Shown piece after piece: positions 45,994 to 54,854 of a DNA stretch of 64,000 bases. Every line of letters begins with the position of its first letter. The first letter of the stretch is position 1. The notes under the pieces are model-generated. The model was given only the letters and a program-made list of their open reading frames with translations. It was not told the DNA's origin and did no database searches. The position numbers and the translations under genes were made by a program. The DNA comes from Agarivorans sp. Toyoura001 (lineage in GTDB: Bacteria; Pseudomonadota; Gammaproteobacteria; Enterobacterales; Celerinatantimonadaceae): NCBI RefSeq assembly GCF_005405585.1, contig NZ_BJEQ01000017.1, positions 1 through 64,000 of the forward strand, written 5' to 3'.

Positions 45994-46380
45994 TTGGGCT
46001 TGAATGTGGAATTTACAGATTATCAGTTGCGACTTACGCAGCAATTAGAGCAGTTAAAGTCTGAAATCATCTCATTTTTAACTGCCTCCGAAAAAGCCAG
46101 CTTGAAGCTAACTGCTGGCAAATTGCAATCACTGAGTAATGAACAACTCATTGACCAAGCGTTAAAACTACAGTATTCAGAATTAAATGCTCAACTTAAA
46201 CAGCTTAAGCGGGTTGATGCCGCGCTTTGCCAAATCGACCTAGGTTTATACGGGCTATGCAGTGACTGTGAAGAAGTTATTGAGTTAGATAGATTGGCAA
46301 GTGATCCTAGCACGCAGCGTTGCCAGCGCTGTAGTGATAAACATCGCTTATCAAAGCGCCGCGAAAGCTTTGCTCTTTAA
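45994..46380 (+). CDS. DksA/TraR-family C4 zinc-finger protein
   Basis: A 128-residue protein whose C-terminal third is a DksA/TraR zinc finger, 'YGLCSDCEEVIELDRL' followed by 'TQRCQRCSDKHR' (C-x2-C...C-x2-C). An N-terminal coiled-coil-like region ('YQLRLTQQLEQLKSEI', 'ELNAQLKQLKRVDAAL') precedes it, as in proteins that enter the RNA polymerase secondary channel. The DxxDxA tip motif of DksA is not evident. A TAA at 45991-45993 blocks extension and there is no in-frame ATG: TTG 45994, TTG 46000 or GTG 46006 must start it. Confidence 0.82.
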   Translation: MGLNVEFTDYQLRLTQQLEQLKSEIISFLTASEKASLKLTAGKLQSLSNEQLIDQALKLQYSELNAQLKQLKRVDAALCQIDLGLYGLCSDCEEVIELDRLASDPSTQRCQRCSDKHRLSKRRESFAL

Positions 46381-46400
46381 TAACAAATAGCGATTAACAA

Positions 46401-46426
46401 AAAGGCCACCTTGCGGTGGCCTTTTT
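46401..46426. terminator. Terminator between the DksA-like gene and porin 1
   Basis: AAAGGCCACC (46401-46410), TTGC, GGTGGCCTTT (46415-46424) with A-runs and T-runs on both sides; serves both convergent genes. Confidence 0.9.
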
Positions 46427-46450
46427 ACTTCTATCGACTTTTAAGCCAGA

Positions 46451-47485
46451 TTAGAAGTTGTAACGAACACCAAGCGCTAAGCGGTTGTCGTCAGTTTTGT
46501 TACCAGAAGTAGACTTAACAGTCTCGTCTTGGTACTCAGTGTACAAAAGAACGTTGTTCCAATCGTACATTGCGCCTACTAAAGCAGTTTTTAGATCAGC
46601 TTCTGAGTTTTTGTCTTCTTGGTAGTTCCAACCAGTGTAAAGTTGTAGACCCATGTCTAAGGTGTAAGCGAATACACCTTCATGGCCCATAGCTTTGTCT
46701 GAAACACCTGTAGCGCCGTCAAACTCTACGTGGTTTTTAAACTCACCGTAAGAAACAGCAGCGTAGATAGGACCTTGGTTGTAGCTAGCTGCCAATGCAG
46801 TTAGTTTAATGTCGCCATCGTTAGATACTTCAGCTTTCTTGGCATCAGTACGGTTCATTTGGTGATAAGTAGCGCCAACATTTAGACCGAAGTCGAAATC
46901 GTAAGATACAGCACCAGAGTAGCTGTCTTTGCGGCCTTCGTTTTCATCAGCAAATTGGTATTGACCGCTTAAGTTAACGCCACCGAAGCTACCGTTGTAT
47001 TGTAGAGCATCGTTTGCACGACCAGCACCAGTCTCACCGTGGTCACCATCGTAGATACCCATTGCTGATCCGCCGTATACCCAGAATACATCGGTAACGC
47101 CAGTAACAGTGTAGTAAGTAGACCATTGCTTACCGTAAGAGATTGAACCGTAGTCAGCGTGGTCAAACGCTACAAAACCTAAACGGTTAAAGAAAGGAGC
47201 GTCGCTGTCGCCATTTGGATTATCGATACCGTATTCCATGGTAGCGCGAGCAGTAACGTTTTCGCTCATTTTGCGAGAGAAATTTAAGTTAATGCGTGAA
47301 GAGTTGTTTTCTGAACGCGCTTCGCGGCCTTCGCCTTCTACGCCATTGTCTGCTGACTCAACCATAAGGTTAAGGCGACCACCGATAGAGAATGAATTTT
47401 CGCCGTCGTTGTAAATTTCTTGAGCGTTAGTTGCGCCAGCTGTGAATAATGCTGGAATTGCGATTGCTAAAATTGTCTTTTTCAA
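46451..47485 (-). CDS. Gram-negative trimeric porin (OmpU-like), copy 1
   Basis: A 344-residue outer membrane general porin. Signal peptide: 'MKKTILAIAIPALFTAGATNA'. Beta-strand pattern, 'GRLNLMVESADNG', 'FDHADYGSISYGKQW' (the porin signature), and a C-terminal strand ending in 'LALGVRYNF' (terminal Phe, typical for Bam). It starts with TTG at 47483-47485; no in-frame ATG precedes it. A close relative follows at 47859. Likely substrates are small hydrophilic solutes. Confidence 0.92.
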   Translation of the reverse strand: MKKTILAIAIPALFTAGATNAQEIYNDGENSFSIGGRLNLMVESADNGVEGEGREARSENNSSRINLNFSRKMSENVTARATMEYGIDNPNGDSDAPFFNRLGFVAFDHADYGSISYGKQWSTYYTVTGVTDVFWVYGGSAMGIYDGDHGETGAGRANDALQYNGSFGGVNLSGQYQFADENEGRKDSYSGAVSYDFDFGLNVGATYHQMNRTDAKKAEVSNDGDIKLTALAASYNQGPIYAAVSYGEFKNHVEFDGATGVSDKAMGHEGVFAYTLDMGLQLYTGWNYQEDKNSEADLKTALVGAMYDWNNVLLYTEYQDETVKSTSGNKTDDNRLALGVRYNF

Positions 47486-47858
47486 TGTTCCACTGCCTAT
47501 TTTGAGATTAATAACTTATCTCTTCCTTGACCCATTCGCTACATCCTTTGAATGGTTTCCTTGTGCAGTGAAGTCCTTCTCACGGCCGACATATTTGCTG
47601 AAAACGAGAGGGAATTCAACATTTTTTTGAAGTTTTTATGAACTTTTATAGTTTATTGAAAATGCAATAGTGAGTTTTACAAAATGTTTATCTATTCAAG
47701 AACTAGCAGATATACACAAAATGAATAATAGAGCTCAGAGTGAGGAAATGTAGGCAGAATCTAGGTGTGAAAAATAGGGAAATAACAAACAAAAAAGCTC
47801 GCCGTAGCGAGCTTTTATATAGAACAGCGCTTAACAAGCGCTTATCACAACAATCAAC
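47486..47858. other. Region between the two porin genes
   Basis: About 370 bp AT-rich promoter region of porin 1. A terminator for porin 2 lies at 47791-47816. No ORF is supported; a 62-codon frame at 47442-47630 overlaps the porin 1 start on the other strand and looks spurious. Confidence 0.6.
47791..47816 (-). terminator. Terminator of porin 2
   Basis: AAAAGCTCGC and GCGAGCTTTT (47793-47816) around CGTA, with a T6 run in the leftward direction. Confidence 0.88.
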
Positions 47859-48899
47859 TTAGAAGTTGTATTGTACTGCGATGTTCCACTTGTCGTCAGC
47901 ACCTTCTAGGCCATCGTTCAAGTACTCAGCCCATGCTTTCATGTTGCTGTTAAACTTGTATTGAGCGCCTAATTTAAATGCCTTCGCTGTATCAGCTTTA
48001 CCAGATACGCCAGCTAACTTGCCTTCGGCTTCTTGGAATGCATAACCAGTGTATAAAGAAACGGCGTTGATGTCATAAGATGCTACGATATCATAACCAG
48101 TAAGCTCTTCCGGTTCATGAACTACACCACCAGCATCAGACCATTTAATATCACTAAGGTCTGATTTAACATATACAGCTGCTAAATATAAATCGTTTAG
48201 AGAATAACTAGCTGATAAAGCCATGTTTTTCTTATCACCAACTTCGAAATCTTCAGCGTGGTAACCACCGTAAACACCCAGACCGAAATCGAAATTGTAA
48301 CCGATAGTCGCAGCGTAAGAGTTATCTAGCTTGCGGTCAGTTTTAACTGAAGGGAAACCTGCGTCCGGGTTACCAGCACCAAGTTTAAAGTTATCATCAC
48401 GGAACTGGTAAGAAGCACCTACGTAGAAACCACCAAATTCACCGTTGTATACAACTTGACCTTCTTGACGACCACTTTCGATAATATCGAAAGCTTCGTA
48501 GCCATATTTGTTGAAGATATCTGTTGCAGCAACTGCTTGATAGAATGCAGTATCAGTTTGACCAAATACTACAGTGCCGCCTTCATCAAACTCAAAACCA
48601 GCATATACGTGACGTGCAGCAAGCTGCTCATCATCACCGTCGCTGTTTTCAGCATTTACTTGCCACTCACCACGAGCTAGGGCGTTAATGCCTGATGCGA
48701 TTTCTGATTTAGCTTTGAAACCCATACGAGCAGAACCGATACCGTCTACTTTAGAGTTCTCACCACCTTCGTCTTGAATTTCAAATTGCATACGACCATA
48801 AACTTCAGCAGTTACGCCGTCGGCGTCATATACAGTTGCAGCTTGTGCAGATGCTGCGAATAGAGCTGGTATTGCTACCGCTAGAATTGTTTTTTTCAT
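47859..48899 (-). CDS. Gram-negative trimeric porin (OmpU-like), copy 2
   Basis: A 346-residue outer membrane porin paralogous to the neighbour. Signal peptide 'MKKTILAVAIPALFAASAQA'. Family features: 'YGRMQFEIQDEGGENS', 'FEFDEGGTVVFGQTD', 'AEDFEVGDKKNMALSASYSL', and C-terminal 'WNIAVQYNF'. ATG preceded by CAGGAAAA. Tandem duplication followed by divergence is likely; the two share the same signal peptide opening but differ in loops. Confidence 0.92.
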   Translation of the reverse strand: MKKTILAVAIPALFAASAQAATVYDADGVTAEVYGRMQFEIQDEGGENSKVDGIGSARMGFKAKSEIASGINALARGEWQVNAENSDGDDEQLAARHVYAGFEFDEGGTVVFGQTDTAFYQAVAATDIFNKYGYEAFDIIESGRQEGQVVYNGEFGGFYVGASYQFRDDNFKLGAGNPDAGFPSVKTDRKLDNSYAATIGYNFDFGLGVYGGYHAEDFEVGDKKNMALSASYSLNDLYLAAVYVKSDLSDIKWSDAGGVVHEPEELTGYDIVASYDINAVSLYTGYAFQEAEGKLAGVSGKADTAKAFKLGAQYKFNSNMKAWAEYLNDGLEGADDKWNIAVQYNF

Positions 48900-49247
48900 T
48901 TTTCCTGTGCCTTCTTAGCAATTAAACACTTGTTCCTTAAATTCCCTGTGCGACAGTGATTTCTCACTGTCTGGTCAATACATTATCAAGCTGAAATTTT
49001 TTTGCAATAAAAAATTGAACTTTTATAAAATCACGTAAAACCCTGTATACACGTGCTTTTACAGCGGTCAATCTGTAATCAAGCATGATAAAAGAATGTA
49101 ATAGAGACAAAAACGTGATCTACATCTAACAGTATTTAAACCAATTATTTTATTTATTTGCAGTGTTTTATGCCACAGCTCTAATCTATAATGTTCAGGT
49201 AAAGAACATAAAGGTAGTTATAAGTTGTTAACAACATTGAGGAATTC
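48900..49247. other. Divergent region between porin 2 and dinG
   Basis: About 350 bp, AT-rich, no gene. It should hold the porin 2 promoter and that of dinG. A TTGTTAACAA palindrome at 49223-49232 lies about 15 bases before the dinG ATG; I see no SOS (LexA) box. Confidence 0.5.
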
Positions 49248-51272
49248 ATGTTAACAGAAAAAAACAAGAAACGAATTCGCCATTGGTATAAGACCCTGCA
49301 GGAACAAAATCCAGAATTTGTTATTAGATCTGCACAAACTGCTTTAATCGCTCAGATTGCCAAAACAATCGCGGGAGATATAAATCGCAAACAACGGGTG
49401 CTTTTAGCAGAAGCGGGGACAGGAACGGGAAAATCTCTTGCTTATTTATTGGCCGCTATCCCTTTGGCAAGAGCCTTAAATAAGAAAGTCGTGATCTCTA
49501 CCGCTACAGTCGCGTTGCAACAACAGCTTATAGATAGTGACATTCCCTTGGTGCATTTAGCCGCGCATGGCGAGTTTCAGTTTTGCTTAGCGAAGGGGCG
49601 TCAACGCTATTGTTGCGCCCATAAACTGGTTGCGGCCATTTCTCCTGAGGTGGGTTTAACACCTAAACACGCCGATTTAGCGAAGCGAATGGCAGTAGCG
49701 CTGCAACAAGGTAAATGGGACGGAGACCGAGATACTTGGCCAGCCCAAATTCCTTGGCAAATATGGCAACACGTTGTGGTAGATGGCTTAAGTTGTTCGG
49801 TTCAGTCTGCTAGGCACCGCAGTTGCCCTTTTCATAAAGCGCGTAAAGGATTGAAAAAGGCTGATGTTATTGTTGCCAACCACAGTTTGCTACTGGCTGA
49901 CTTACATGCAGGTAGTGGCCATATATTGCCGCCAGCCGAAGATTGCATCTATATATTAGACGAAGCGCATCAATTCCCAGATATTGCCCGCGAAGCCAGC
50001 GCCAACCAACTAGGCTTACGTTATGCATTAAAAGAACTAGAAAACATTAAGGAGTTAGACAAGCATTTAGCAACGGTACTTAACCCTTCAAGCATTGCAG
50101 GTACAAGTATTAAGCTAAAAGAAGCCTGCGTTGAACTTAGCCGATGCTTTAATAAGCTCAAAGATATCGCAATTGATAACAAAGCACATTTTGAACAAAG
50201 TGGGCATTGGCGTTTTCCTTTAGCCAAAACGCCAACTGCTATTACCAATTTGGCAAGTAACTACTTTAAAGAAGCCAATAAGCTTAGTAGTTGCCTGCAA
50301 CACTTTGCTGGTGTGATTCAAGAAAGTGTGGCTGACAACCAATTAAAGTCATCACAAGCAGAAGCGTTGCTTAGCCAATTAAGCGCTATGCAACATCTCA
50401 GTGAGTCGTGGGTCGACACTTTATTTAGTTACGCCAATGAAAATAATCAAAAAAACACTGCATTTTGGTTTAGCCAAAAAGAAAAAGAACTACTGTTATG
50501 CAGCTCTCCCATTGAAATTGGTGGTGTGCTTCAGCAGTTGCTTTGGCAAGATGCATTCTCGGTCATTGCGGTGTCGGCTACCTTAAGTGCCTTAGGCAAT
50601 TTCTCCTATTACTTAAATCAAGTAGGCTTGCCTAAGTTGCCTTCTGAACAATTAGTGAAACTGCCCTCTCCTTTTAATTATCAGCAAGTAGAATTGCAAG
50701 TACCGAGTAGGTTGCCTGAGCCAGACCATCCAGATTTTGCTCGCAGTGTTGCTGATTACGTTTTAGCAGCACAGCAAAATAAAGGAGGGGTATTAGTGCT
50801 GTGTAACTCATACCGTTTAGTTGATTTGGTTGCAGAGCACTTAGAAAAACACAACATCAGCAACCTTTGGGTACAGGGTAAACTCACCAACCAGCAACTA
50901 TTAGCTAAACACCGTGATTGCAGAAAGCAGCATCAAACCAGCACTATTTTGGCAACTATCGGCTTTAGTGAGGGTATCGATTTGCCGGGTGAGCTATTAA
51001 CGGATCTCCTGATTGCTCGCTTACCGTTTGCGGTTCCCACAGAACCGGTTATGGCTAGCCACGCGGAGTTGTTAGAAAGTAGAAATCAAAATCCTTTTAT
51101 GTTGCTAACATTGCCAAGCGCGAGTAGAAAACTCATCCAGAGCTGTGGAAGGTTAATGAGAAAAGAAAGTGATTCAGGTAGAATCGTGCTGCTTGATAGT
51201 CGGCTAAGTTCGCGCCGCTACGGTAGCCAATTATTGGCTGCATTACCCCCATATAAAAGAAGTGATAGTTAA
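49248..51272 (+). CDS. dinG: DinG-family XPD-like ATP-dependent helicase
   Basis: A 674-residue helicase. Walker A 'AEAGTGTGKSLAYLLAA', Fe-S cysteines in 'FCLAKGRQRYCCAH' and 'GLSCSVQSARHRSCPFHK', DEAH box 'YILDEAHQFPD' and motif VI 'IQSCGRLMRKE' are present. E. coli DinG is slightly longer (716). It is the second member of this superfamily in the window; symbol assigned by similarity to DinG versus YoaA and not certain. It overlaps the TSUP gene by one base (TAATG). Confidence 0.88.
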   Translation: MLTEKNKKRIRHWYKTLQEQNPEFVIRSAQTALIAQIAKTIAGDINRKQRVLLAEAGTGTGKSLAYLLAAIPLARALNKKVVISTATVALQQQLIDSDIPLVHLAAHGEFQFCLAKGRQRYCCAHKLVAAISPEVGLTPKHADLAKRMAVALQQGKWDGDRDTWPAQIPWQIWQHVVVDGLSCSVQSARHRSCPFHKARKGLKKADVIVANHSLLLADLHAGSGHILPPAEDCIYILDEAHQFPDIAREASANQLGLRYALKELENIKELDKHLATVLNPSSIAGTSIKLKEACVELSRCFNKLKDIAIDNKAHFEQSGHWRFPLAKTPTAITNLASNYFKEANKLSSCLQHFAGVIQESVADNQLKSSQAEALLSQLSAMQHLSESWVDTLFSYANENNQKNTAFWFSQKEKELLLCSSPIEIGGVLQQLLWQDAFSVIAVSATLSALGNFSYYLNQVGLPKLPSEQLVKLPSPFNYQQVELQVPSRLPEPDHPDFARSVADYVLAAQQNKGGVLVLCNSYRLVDLVAEHLEKHNISNLWVQGKLTNQQLLAKHRDCRKQHQTSTILATIGFSEGIDLPGELLTDLLIARLPFAVPTEPVMASHAELLESRNQNPFMLLTLPSASRKLIQSCGRLMRKESDSGRIVLLDSRLSSRRYGSQLLAALPPYKRSDS

Positions 51273-52051
51273 TGTTGGAATTGGGACTCGACTCCTCTGT
51301 TTTGCTGCTTATTATCGGCATAGGGCTAACCGCAGGCTTTATTGATGCCATTGCAGGTGGCGGCGGCCTACTCACTATTCCCGCCTTATTAAGTATTGGT
51401 CTACCGCCACATATAGCCTTAGGCACTAATAAGTTAGCCGCTAGCTTTGGCTCTAGCACCGCCGCTTGGACTTTTTATAGAAAACAATTGTTTAATCCAG
51501 TGTTTTGGATTTGGAGCTTTGTTGCTACGGCAATTGGAGCGTTTTTCGGCACCTTTATTGTCGACTTTATAAGTACTCAATGGTTAGAAAAACTGCTGCC
51601 CTTAGTGATTATGGCCACAGCGGTTTATACCGTAGTAAATAGAAAACAAGCAGATGGCCAAGCAGTGCTACCTAAAACCAGTAAAAAACTCACTAAGCAA
51701 ATGGTGGGGCAAGGCTTAAGCCTCGGATTTTATGATGGTGTGGCCGGCCCAGGTACTGGTGCATTTTGGACAGTATCGTCTATGGCACTCTACAAAATGA
51801 ACATACTGTTATCGTCTGGTTTAGCCAAGGCGATGAACTTTACCAGTAACTTTGTTTCTTTTATTACCTTCGTCTATTTAGGTCACGTTAATTGGGCAAT
51901 TGGTTTAACCATGGGCGTAAGCATTATGCTTGGCGCAGTGGTAGGCGCCCATTCAGCCATCCATTTTGGCGCGAAATTTATTCGCCCCGTGTTCATTACT
52001 GTTGTCATGGTAATTGCCGGTAAACTGGCGTGGCAAGCATGGTTCAGCTAG
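51272..52051 (+). CDS. TSUP (TauE/SafE) family permease, YfcA-like
   Basis: A 259-residue inner-membrane protein with about eight hydrophobic helices. 'GFIDAIAGGGGLLTIPALLS' and 'LGTNKLAASFGSSTAA' are the conserved repeats of the TauE/SafE family; 'GFYDGVAGPGTGAFWTVS' is the second half repeat. Substrate (sulfur-containing or organic anions) is unknown. ATG overlaps the dinG stop; its own 3' end overlaps the priC start, so dinG-TSUP-priC are an operon. Confidence 0.9.
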   Translation: MLELGLDSSVLLLIIGIGLTAGFIDAIAGGGGLLTIPALLSIGLPPHIALGTNKLAASFGSSTAAWTFYRKQLFNPVFWIWSFVATAIGAFFGTFIVDFISTQWLEKLLPLVIMATAVYTVVNRKQADGQAVLPKTSKKLTKQMVGQGLSLGFYDGVAGPGTGAFWTVSSMALYKMNILLSSGLAKAMNFTSNFVSFITFVYLGHVNWAIGLTMGVSIMLGAVVGAHSAIHFGAKFIRPVFITVVMVIAGKLAWQAWFS

Positions 52052-52647
52052 AGCTTCAAACGCTAAGCCAAAAACTGCTGTACTTAAAGCAGCAAGCAGA
52101 ACATCGTGATCTTCAAGGCGAGCGCAGCGCTTACGCCAAAACGGCAGTATTAGATGAGCGCTTTAGTTGCCGTAGTGATCTGTTTAGCGATTACGTGACA
52201 GAACTAGAGCAAGACTTAAATCGAATCCACCTGTTAAGTGAAAAAACCCAAGACCTAGAACTACTCCAACTGTATTGCGATAGGTTTGTGGGTAAATTTG
52301 CCATGCTGCAAAGCAAAATATCTAAAGCAAATCGCCATGCAAAACAGCAAGCAATTCCTCAGCAAAAGCGTATTCAAAACTGGCAAAAGCGCTTAGATAA
52401 AGTGATGAGTTCAGGCAACCGTTCTGAGCTACACGAGAAGCTTTCTCAACAGAAACAGTTTGAGCAACAACTTGAGCAAAAAATTGCCGAAAAAAACCAA
52501 GTACTTAATCGTAGTAATCTCAAGACAGATACTGCTAGACTAAGTGCAGAGATCCTCAGTCTAAAGAGTCGCTTAGGTGAGTGTCAGAAAACCACTTGGA
52601 AACTAGAACAGAAAATTAATCAGATAGAATCACGCTTTAAGGAGTAA
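52039..52647 (+). CDS. priC: Primosomal replication protein PriC
   Basis: A 202-residue all-helical protein matching the PriC pattern: 'ERFSCRSDLFSDYVTELEQD' near the N-terminus and 'YCDRFVGKFAMLQ', then a charged region rich in Gln/Lys/Glu. PriC helps load DnaB at stalled forks. The frame opens with GTG 52030, but ATG 52039 is the better codon. Its start overlaps the TSUP gene. Close to ybaM, as in E. coli priC-ybaM. Confidence 0.78.
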   Translation: MVQLELQTLSQKLLYLKQQAEHRDLQGERSAYAKTAVLDERFSCRSDLFSDYVTELEQDLNRIHLLSEKTQDLELLQLYCDRFVGKFAMLQSKISKANRHAKQQAIPQQKRIQNWQKRLDKVMSSGNRSELHEKLSQQKQFEQQLEQKIAEKNQVLNRSNLKTDTARLSAEILSLKSRLGECQKTTWKLEQKINQIESRFKE

Positions 52648-52650
52648 TTC

Positions 52651-53418
52651 ATGCGATTCTTAGGGAAGACTGTAACATTAACATTTGCTTGTATCGCCAG
52701 CTTTAATGCATTAGCCGCAAGCTTTTCTACACCGACTCATTTCGAGATTATGTATGTAGATAAACAGTCTACTGGTACTTTTAGTTTAAGCAAAACAGAC
52801 GCCGACCTCACCACTGGTCCACATCAAATTGTCGTGCGTTACAGTGACAATGTTGGCTCTAATAGCAATTCTGAAATCATTAAATCTCAACCGATTGTTA
52901 TCAATCTAAATGTTAAAGAAAACCAAGACATCGTTTTATCAGCTAAACAACCACGTAGCATTAGTAAGGCCAAGAAGTTCGCAGACAAGCCTACGTTTAA
53001 TTTAAAAAGCAAAAATGGTGGCGCGGTTGACTCTACGCACTACGTTTTACCGTTAAAGTCAGGTATGCAATTCTCTCGTGATTACCTAGAAGAGATTGCA
53101 GCCATTGAAGCAACACAAGCAAACGCAACGGCTGCAGCAGTTGCCACTACCAGCACAGCGGTTGCGGCTAGCAATACCGTAAAGGCGGAGCCAACAACTA
53201 CAGCATCAACATCTACTACTAATACCGCCGCTGCGGCTACAGCAGTGGTAGCAACAACAGCTGCCGTTGCTAGTAACGAGCCCGCTGCTGCTCCAGAAGC
53301 TGATGTAGTAATGCCTAGTGGTGATAACACTGAATTACAAATGCTACAGTTTTGGTATCAGCGTTCAGACGCTGCAACCCGTAAAGCATTTCAAATTTGG
53401 GTAATCCAACAGCAATAA
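52651..53418 (+). CDS. DUF2057 (YccT-like) exported protein with Ala/Thr-rich linker
   Basis: A 255-residue periplasmic protein. Signal peptide 'MRFLGKTVTLTFACIASFNALA' then the DUF2057 core (about 23-150, 'THFEIMYVDKQSTGTF', 'GPHQIVVRYSDN'). From about 150 to 220 there is a low-complexity Ala/Thr/Val region, followed by an ordered C-terminal 'NTELQMLQFWYQRSDAATRK'. YccT homologues inhibit curli assembly in E. coli; the role here is unknown. It starts 3 bp after priC and ends in a strong hairpin. Confidence 0.85.
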   Translation: MRFLGKTVTLTFACIASFNALAASFSTPTHFEIMYVDKQSTGTFSLSKTDADLTTGPHQIVVRYSDNVGSNSNSEIIKSQPIVINLNVKENQDIVLSAKQPRSISKAKKFADKPTFNLKSKNGGAVDSTHYVLPLKSGMQFSRDYLEEIAAIEATQANATAAAVATTSTAVAASNTVKAEPTTTASTSTTNTAAAATAVVATTAAVASNEPAAAPEADVVMPSGDNTELQMLQFWYQRSDAATRKAFQIWVIQQQ

Positions 53419-53421
53419 TAG

Positions 53422-53455
53422 TAAGGCTTGAGTTAAATCGTTAACTCAAGCCTTA
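53422..53455. terminator. Fifteen-bp inverted repeat between the DUF2057 gene and ybaM
   Basis: TAAGGCTTGAGTTAA (53422-53436) and TTAACTCAAGCCTTA (53441-53455) pair around ATCG. It begins 4 bp after the stop. The tail AATTTCTC is only moderately T-rich. Confidence 0.75.
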
Positions 53456-53494
53456 ATTTCTCCTCTCCCCTCAATAGTCTTCCGCAGGTTAATT

Positions 53495-53656
53495 ATGTCT
53501 CTTTCTTCTGCCCCCAAACATGTTCAGCTGGCCGTTGATCTCATTCAATTACTCGAAGAAAACCAAATCGAACCAGAGGTGGTATTAAAAGCTTTAGAGA
53601 TTATTGGTAACGACTATAAACACAAGCTAGAAAAATCTAAAAACGCCAAAGAATAA
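53495..53656 (+). CDS. ybaM: YbaM (DUF2496) small protein
   Basis: A 53-residue protein: 'MSLSSAPKHVQLAVDLIQLL' then 'EENQIEPEVVLKALEIIGND' and a charged end. It closely follows E. coli YbaM (same length, same 'AVDLI.LLEENQI' core), a protein of unknown function located after priC. Here it lies 847 bp after priC because the DUF2057 gene intervenes. A CAGGTTAATT site precedes ATG. Confidence 0.9.
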   Translation: MSLSSAPKHVQLAVDLIQLLEENQIEPEVVLKALEIIGNDYKHKLEKSKNAKE

Positions 53657-53948
53657 AAATCTATATAACCCGCCACAATTTAACATTTCTTTGGACAAGC
53701 CGTCTCTTTTTAGCGGCAAAGCCCATAACTAAAACAATGTTGATTTTTATATAAAATTTTTAATATTTTATTATCAACCACCAAAAGTTATACACATATA
53801 GGGTTAATATAATTTAATTGAGCATTTACTGCGCAGTTTTTTGTGATCTATCTCTGAACTTTAGTTCCCTTCATCTATAGAATTTCCGCCGAACTCAAAA
53901 CAAAACACACTCGGTAATTCACCTAAATGTGAACAAGGAACTACCCTT
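53657..53948. promoter_or_regulatory. Promoter region of ompK with a possible CRP half-site
   Basis: About 290 bp of AT-rich DNA. TGTGATCTATCTCTGA (53842-53857) has a perfect left CRP half-site (TGTGATCTA) and a poor right half, about 92 bp before the ompK ATG. No ORF is seen. Confidence 0.4.
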
Positions 53949-54785
53949 ATGAAAAAACTTGGACTGATTAGCGCTGCACTATTTGCCGTGTCATCTTTTT
54001 CAGCAAACGCTGTTGAGCCAAAAGAAGATGTACATGCTGGCGATTACAAATGGATGCAATTCAACCTTATGCATACCATCGATCAAAAGCCGCACAATGT
54101 TGATGAAGGCTACAAAGACACCTACCTAGAAATGGAGTTTGGTGGTCGTTCTGGCTACTTCGATTTCTACGGTTACGTTGATGTTTTCGACATTACCAAT
54201 AGCAGCAGTAGCACTAAACATGAAACTGGTGGCATGTTCATGAAATTTGCCCCTCGTCTTTCATTAGATGCAGTGACAGGCAAAGACTTGTCATTTGGTC
54301 CAGTTCAAGAAGTTTACATAGCCAACTTAAACAACTTTGGTCAAGAACAACAAGAACACTTTATTGGTCTTGGCTCTGACGTAAATGTGCCATGGTTGGG
54401 CAAAATGGGTATGAACCTGTACGCTCGTTACAGTGCAAAAAACTTCGGTAACGATGACGAAAGCTCATGGAATGGTTACCAGTTTTCTACCAACTGGTTC
54501 AAACCAATTTACTTCTTCGAAAATGATAGCTTTATTTCATACCAAGGTTACTGGGATCATATGTTTGGTGCTGACGGATATTCAGACCAAGCAAACCGCA
54601 CGACCTCAGGTGGTCAAACCTACCACGGTATCTACTGGCATTCAGACCGCTTTTCAGCAGGTTACGGTCTTAAATATTTTTACGATACCTATGGCATGAA
54701 AGATGGTGCTGAGTTGTACCCTACTGGTCCACTTCAAGAAACTACTGGATTCGGTCACTACTTTGCAATCATCTACAAAATATAA
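53949..54785 (+). CDS. OmpK/Tsx-family nucleoside-specific outer membrane channel
   Basis: A 278-residue outer membrane protein. Signal peptide 'MKKLGLISAALFAVSSFSANA' is followed by the OmpK/Tsx pattern: 'YKWMQFNLMHTIDQ', 'YLEMEFGGRSGYFDFYGYVDVF', 'NLYARYSAKNFG' and C-terminal 'GFGHYFAIIYKI'. In Vibrio OmpK is a phage receptor; Tsx admits nucleosides. AAGGAACTACCCTT precedes ATG. Single gene, terminator after it. Confidence 0.93.
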   Translation: MKKLGLISAALFAVSSFSANAVEPKEDVHAGDYKWMQFNLMHTIDQKPHNVDEGYKDTYLEMEFGGRSGYFDFYGYVDVFDITNSSSSTKHETGGMFMKFAPRLSLDAVTGKDLSFGPVQEVYIANLNNFGQEQQEHFIGLGSDVNVPWLGKMGMNLYARYSAKNFGNDDESSWNGYQFSTNWFKPIYFFENDSFISYQGYWDHMFGADGYSDQANRTTSGGQTYHGIYWHSDRFSAGYGLKYFYDTYGMKDGAELYPTGPLQETTGFGHYFAIIYKI

Positions 54786-54816
54786 TTACCATGTAGCTTG
54801 AGTCAGTAGCAAAGTA

Positions 54817-54845
54817 AAAGGGTAGCGTAAGCTACCCTTTTTTTT
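54817..54845. terminator. Terminator between ompK and sbcC
   Basis: AAAGGGTAGC (54817-54826), GTAA, GCTACCCTTT (54831-54840) then T-run. Also usable by the convergent sbcC. Confidence 0.92.
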
Positions 54846-54854
54846 ATAGCGTTG

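Noticed and set aside
54433-54699. 88-codon frame inside ompK
   Set aside because: It is a +1 shadow of an intact outer membrane protein gene.
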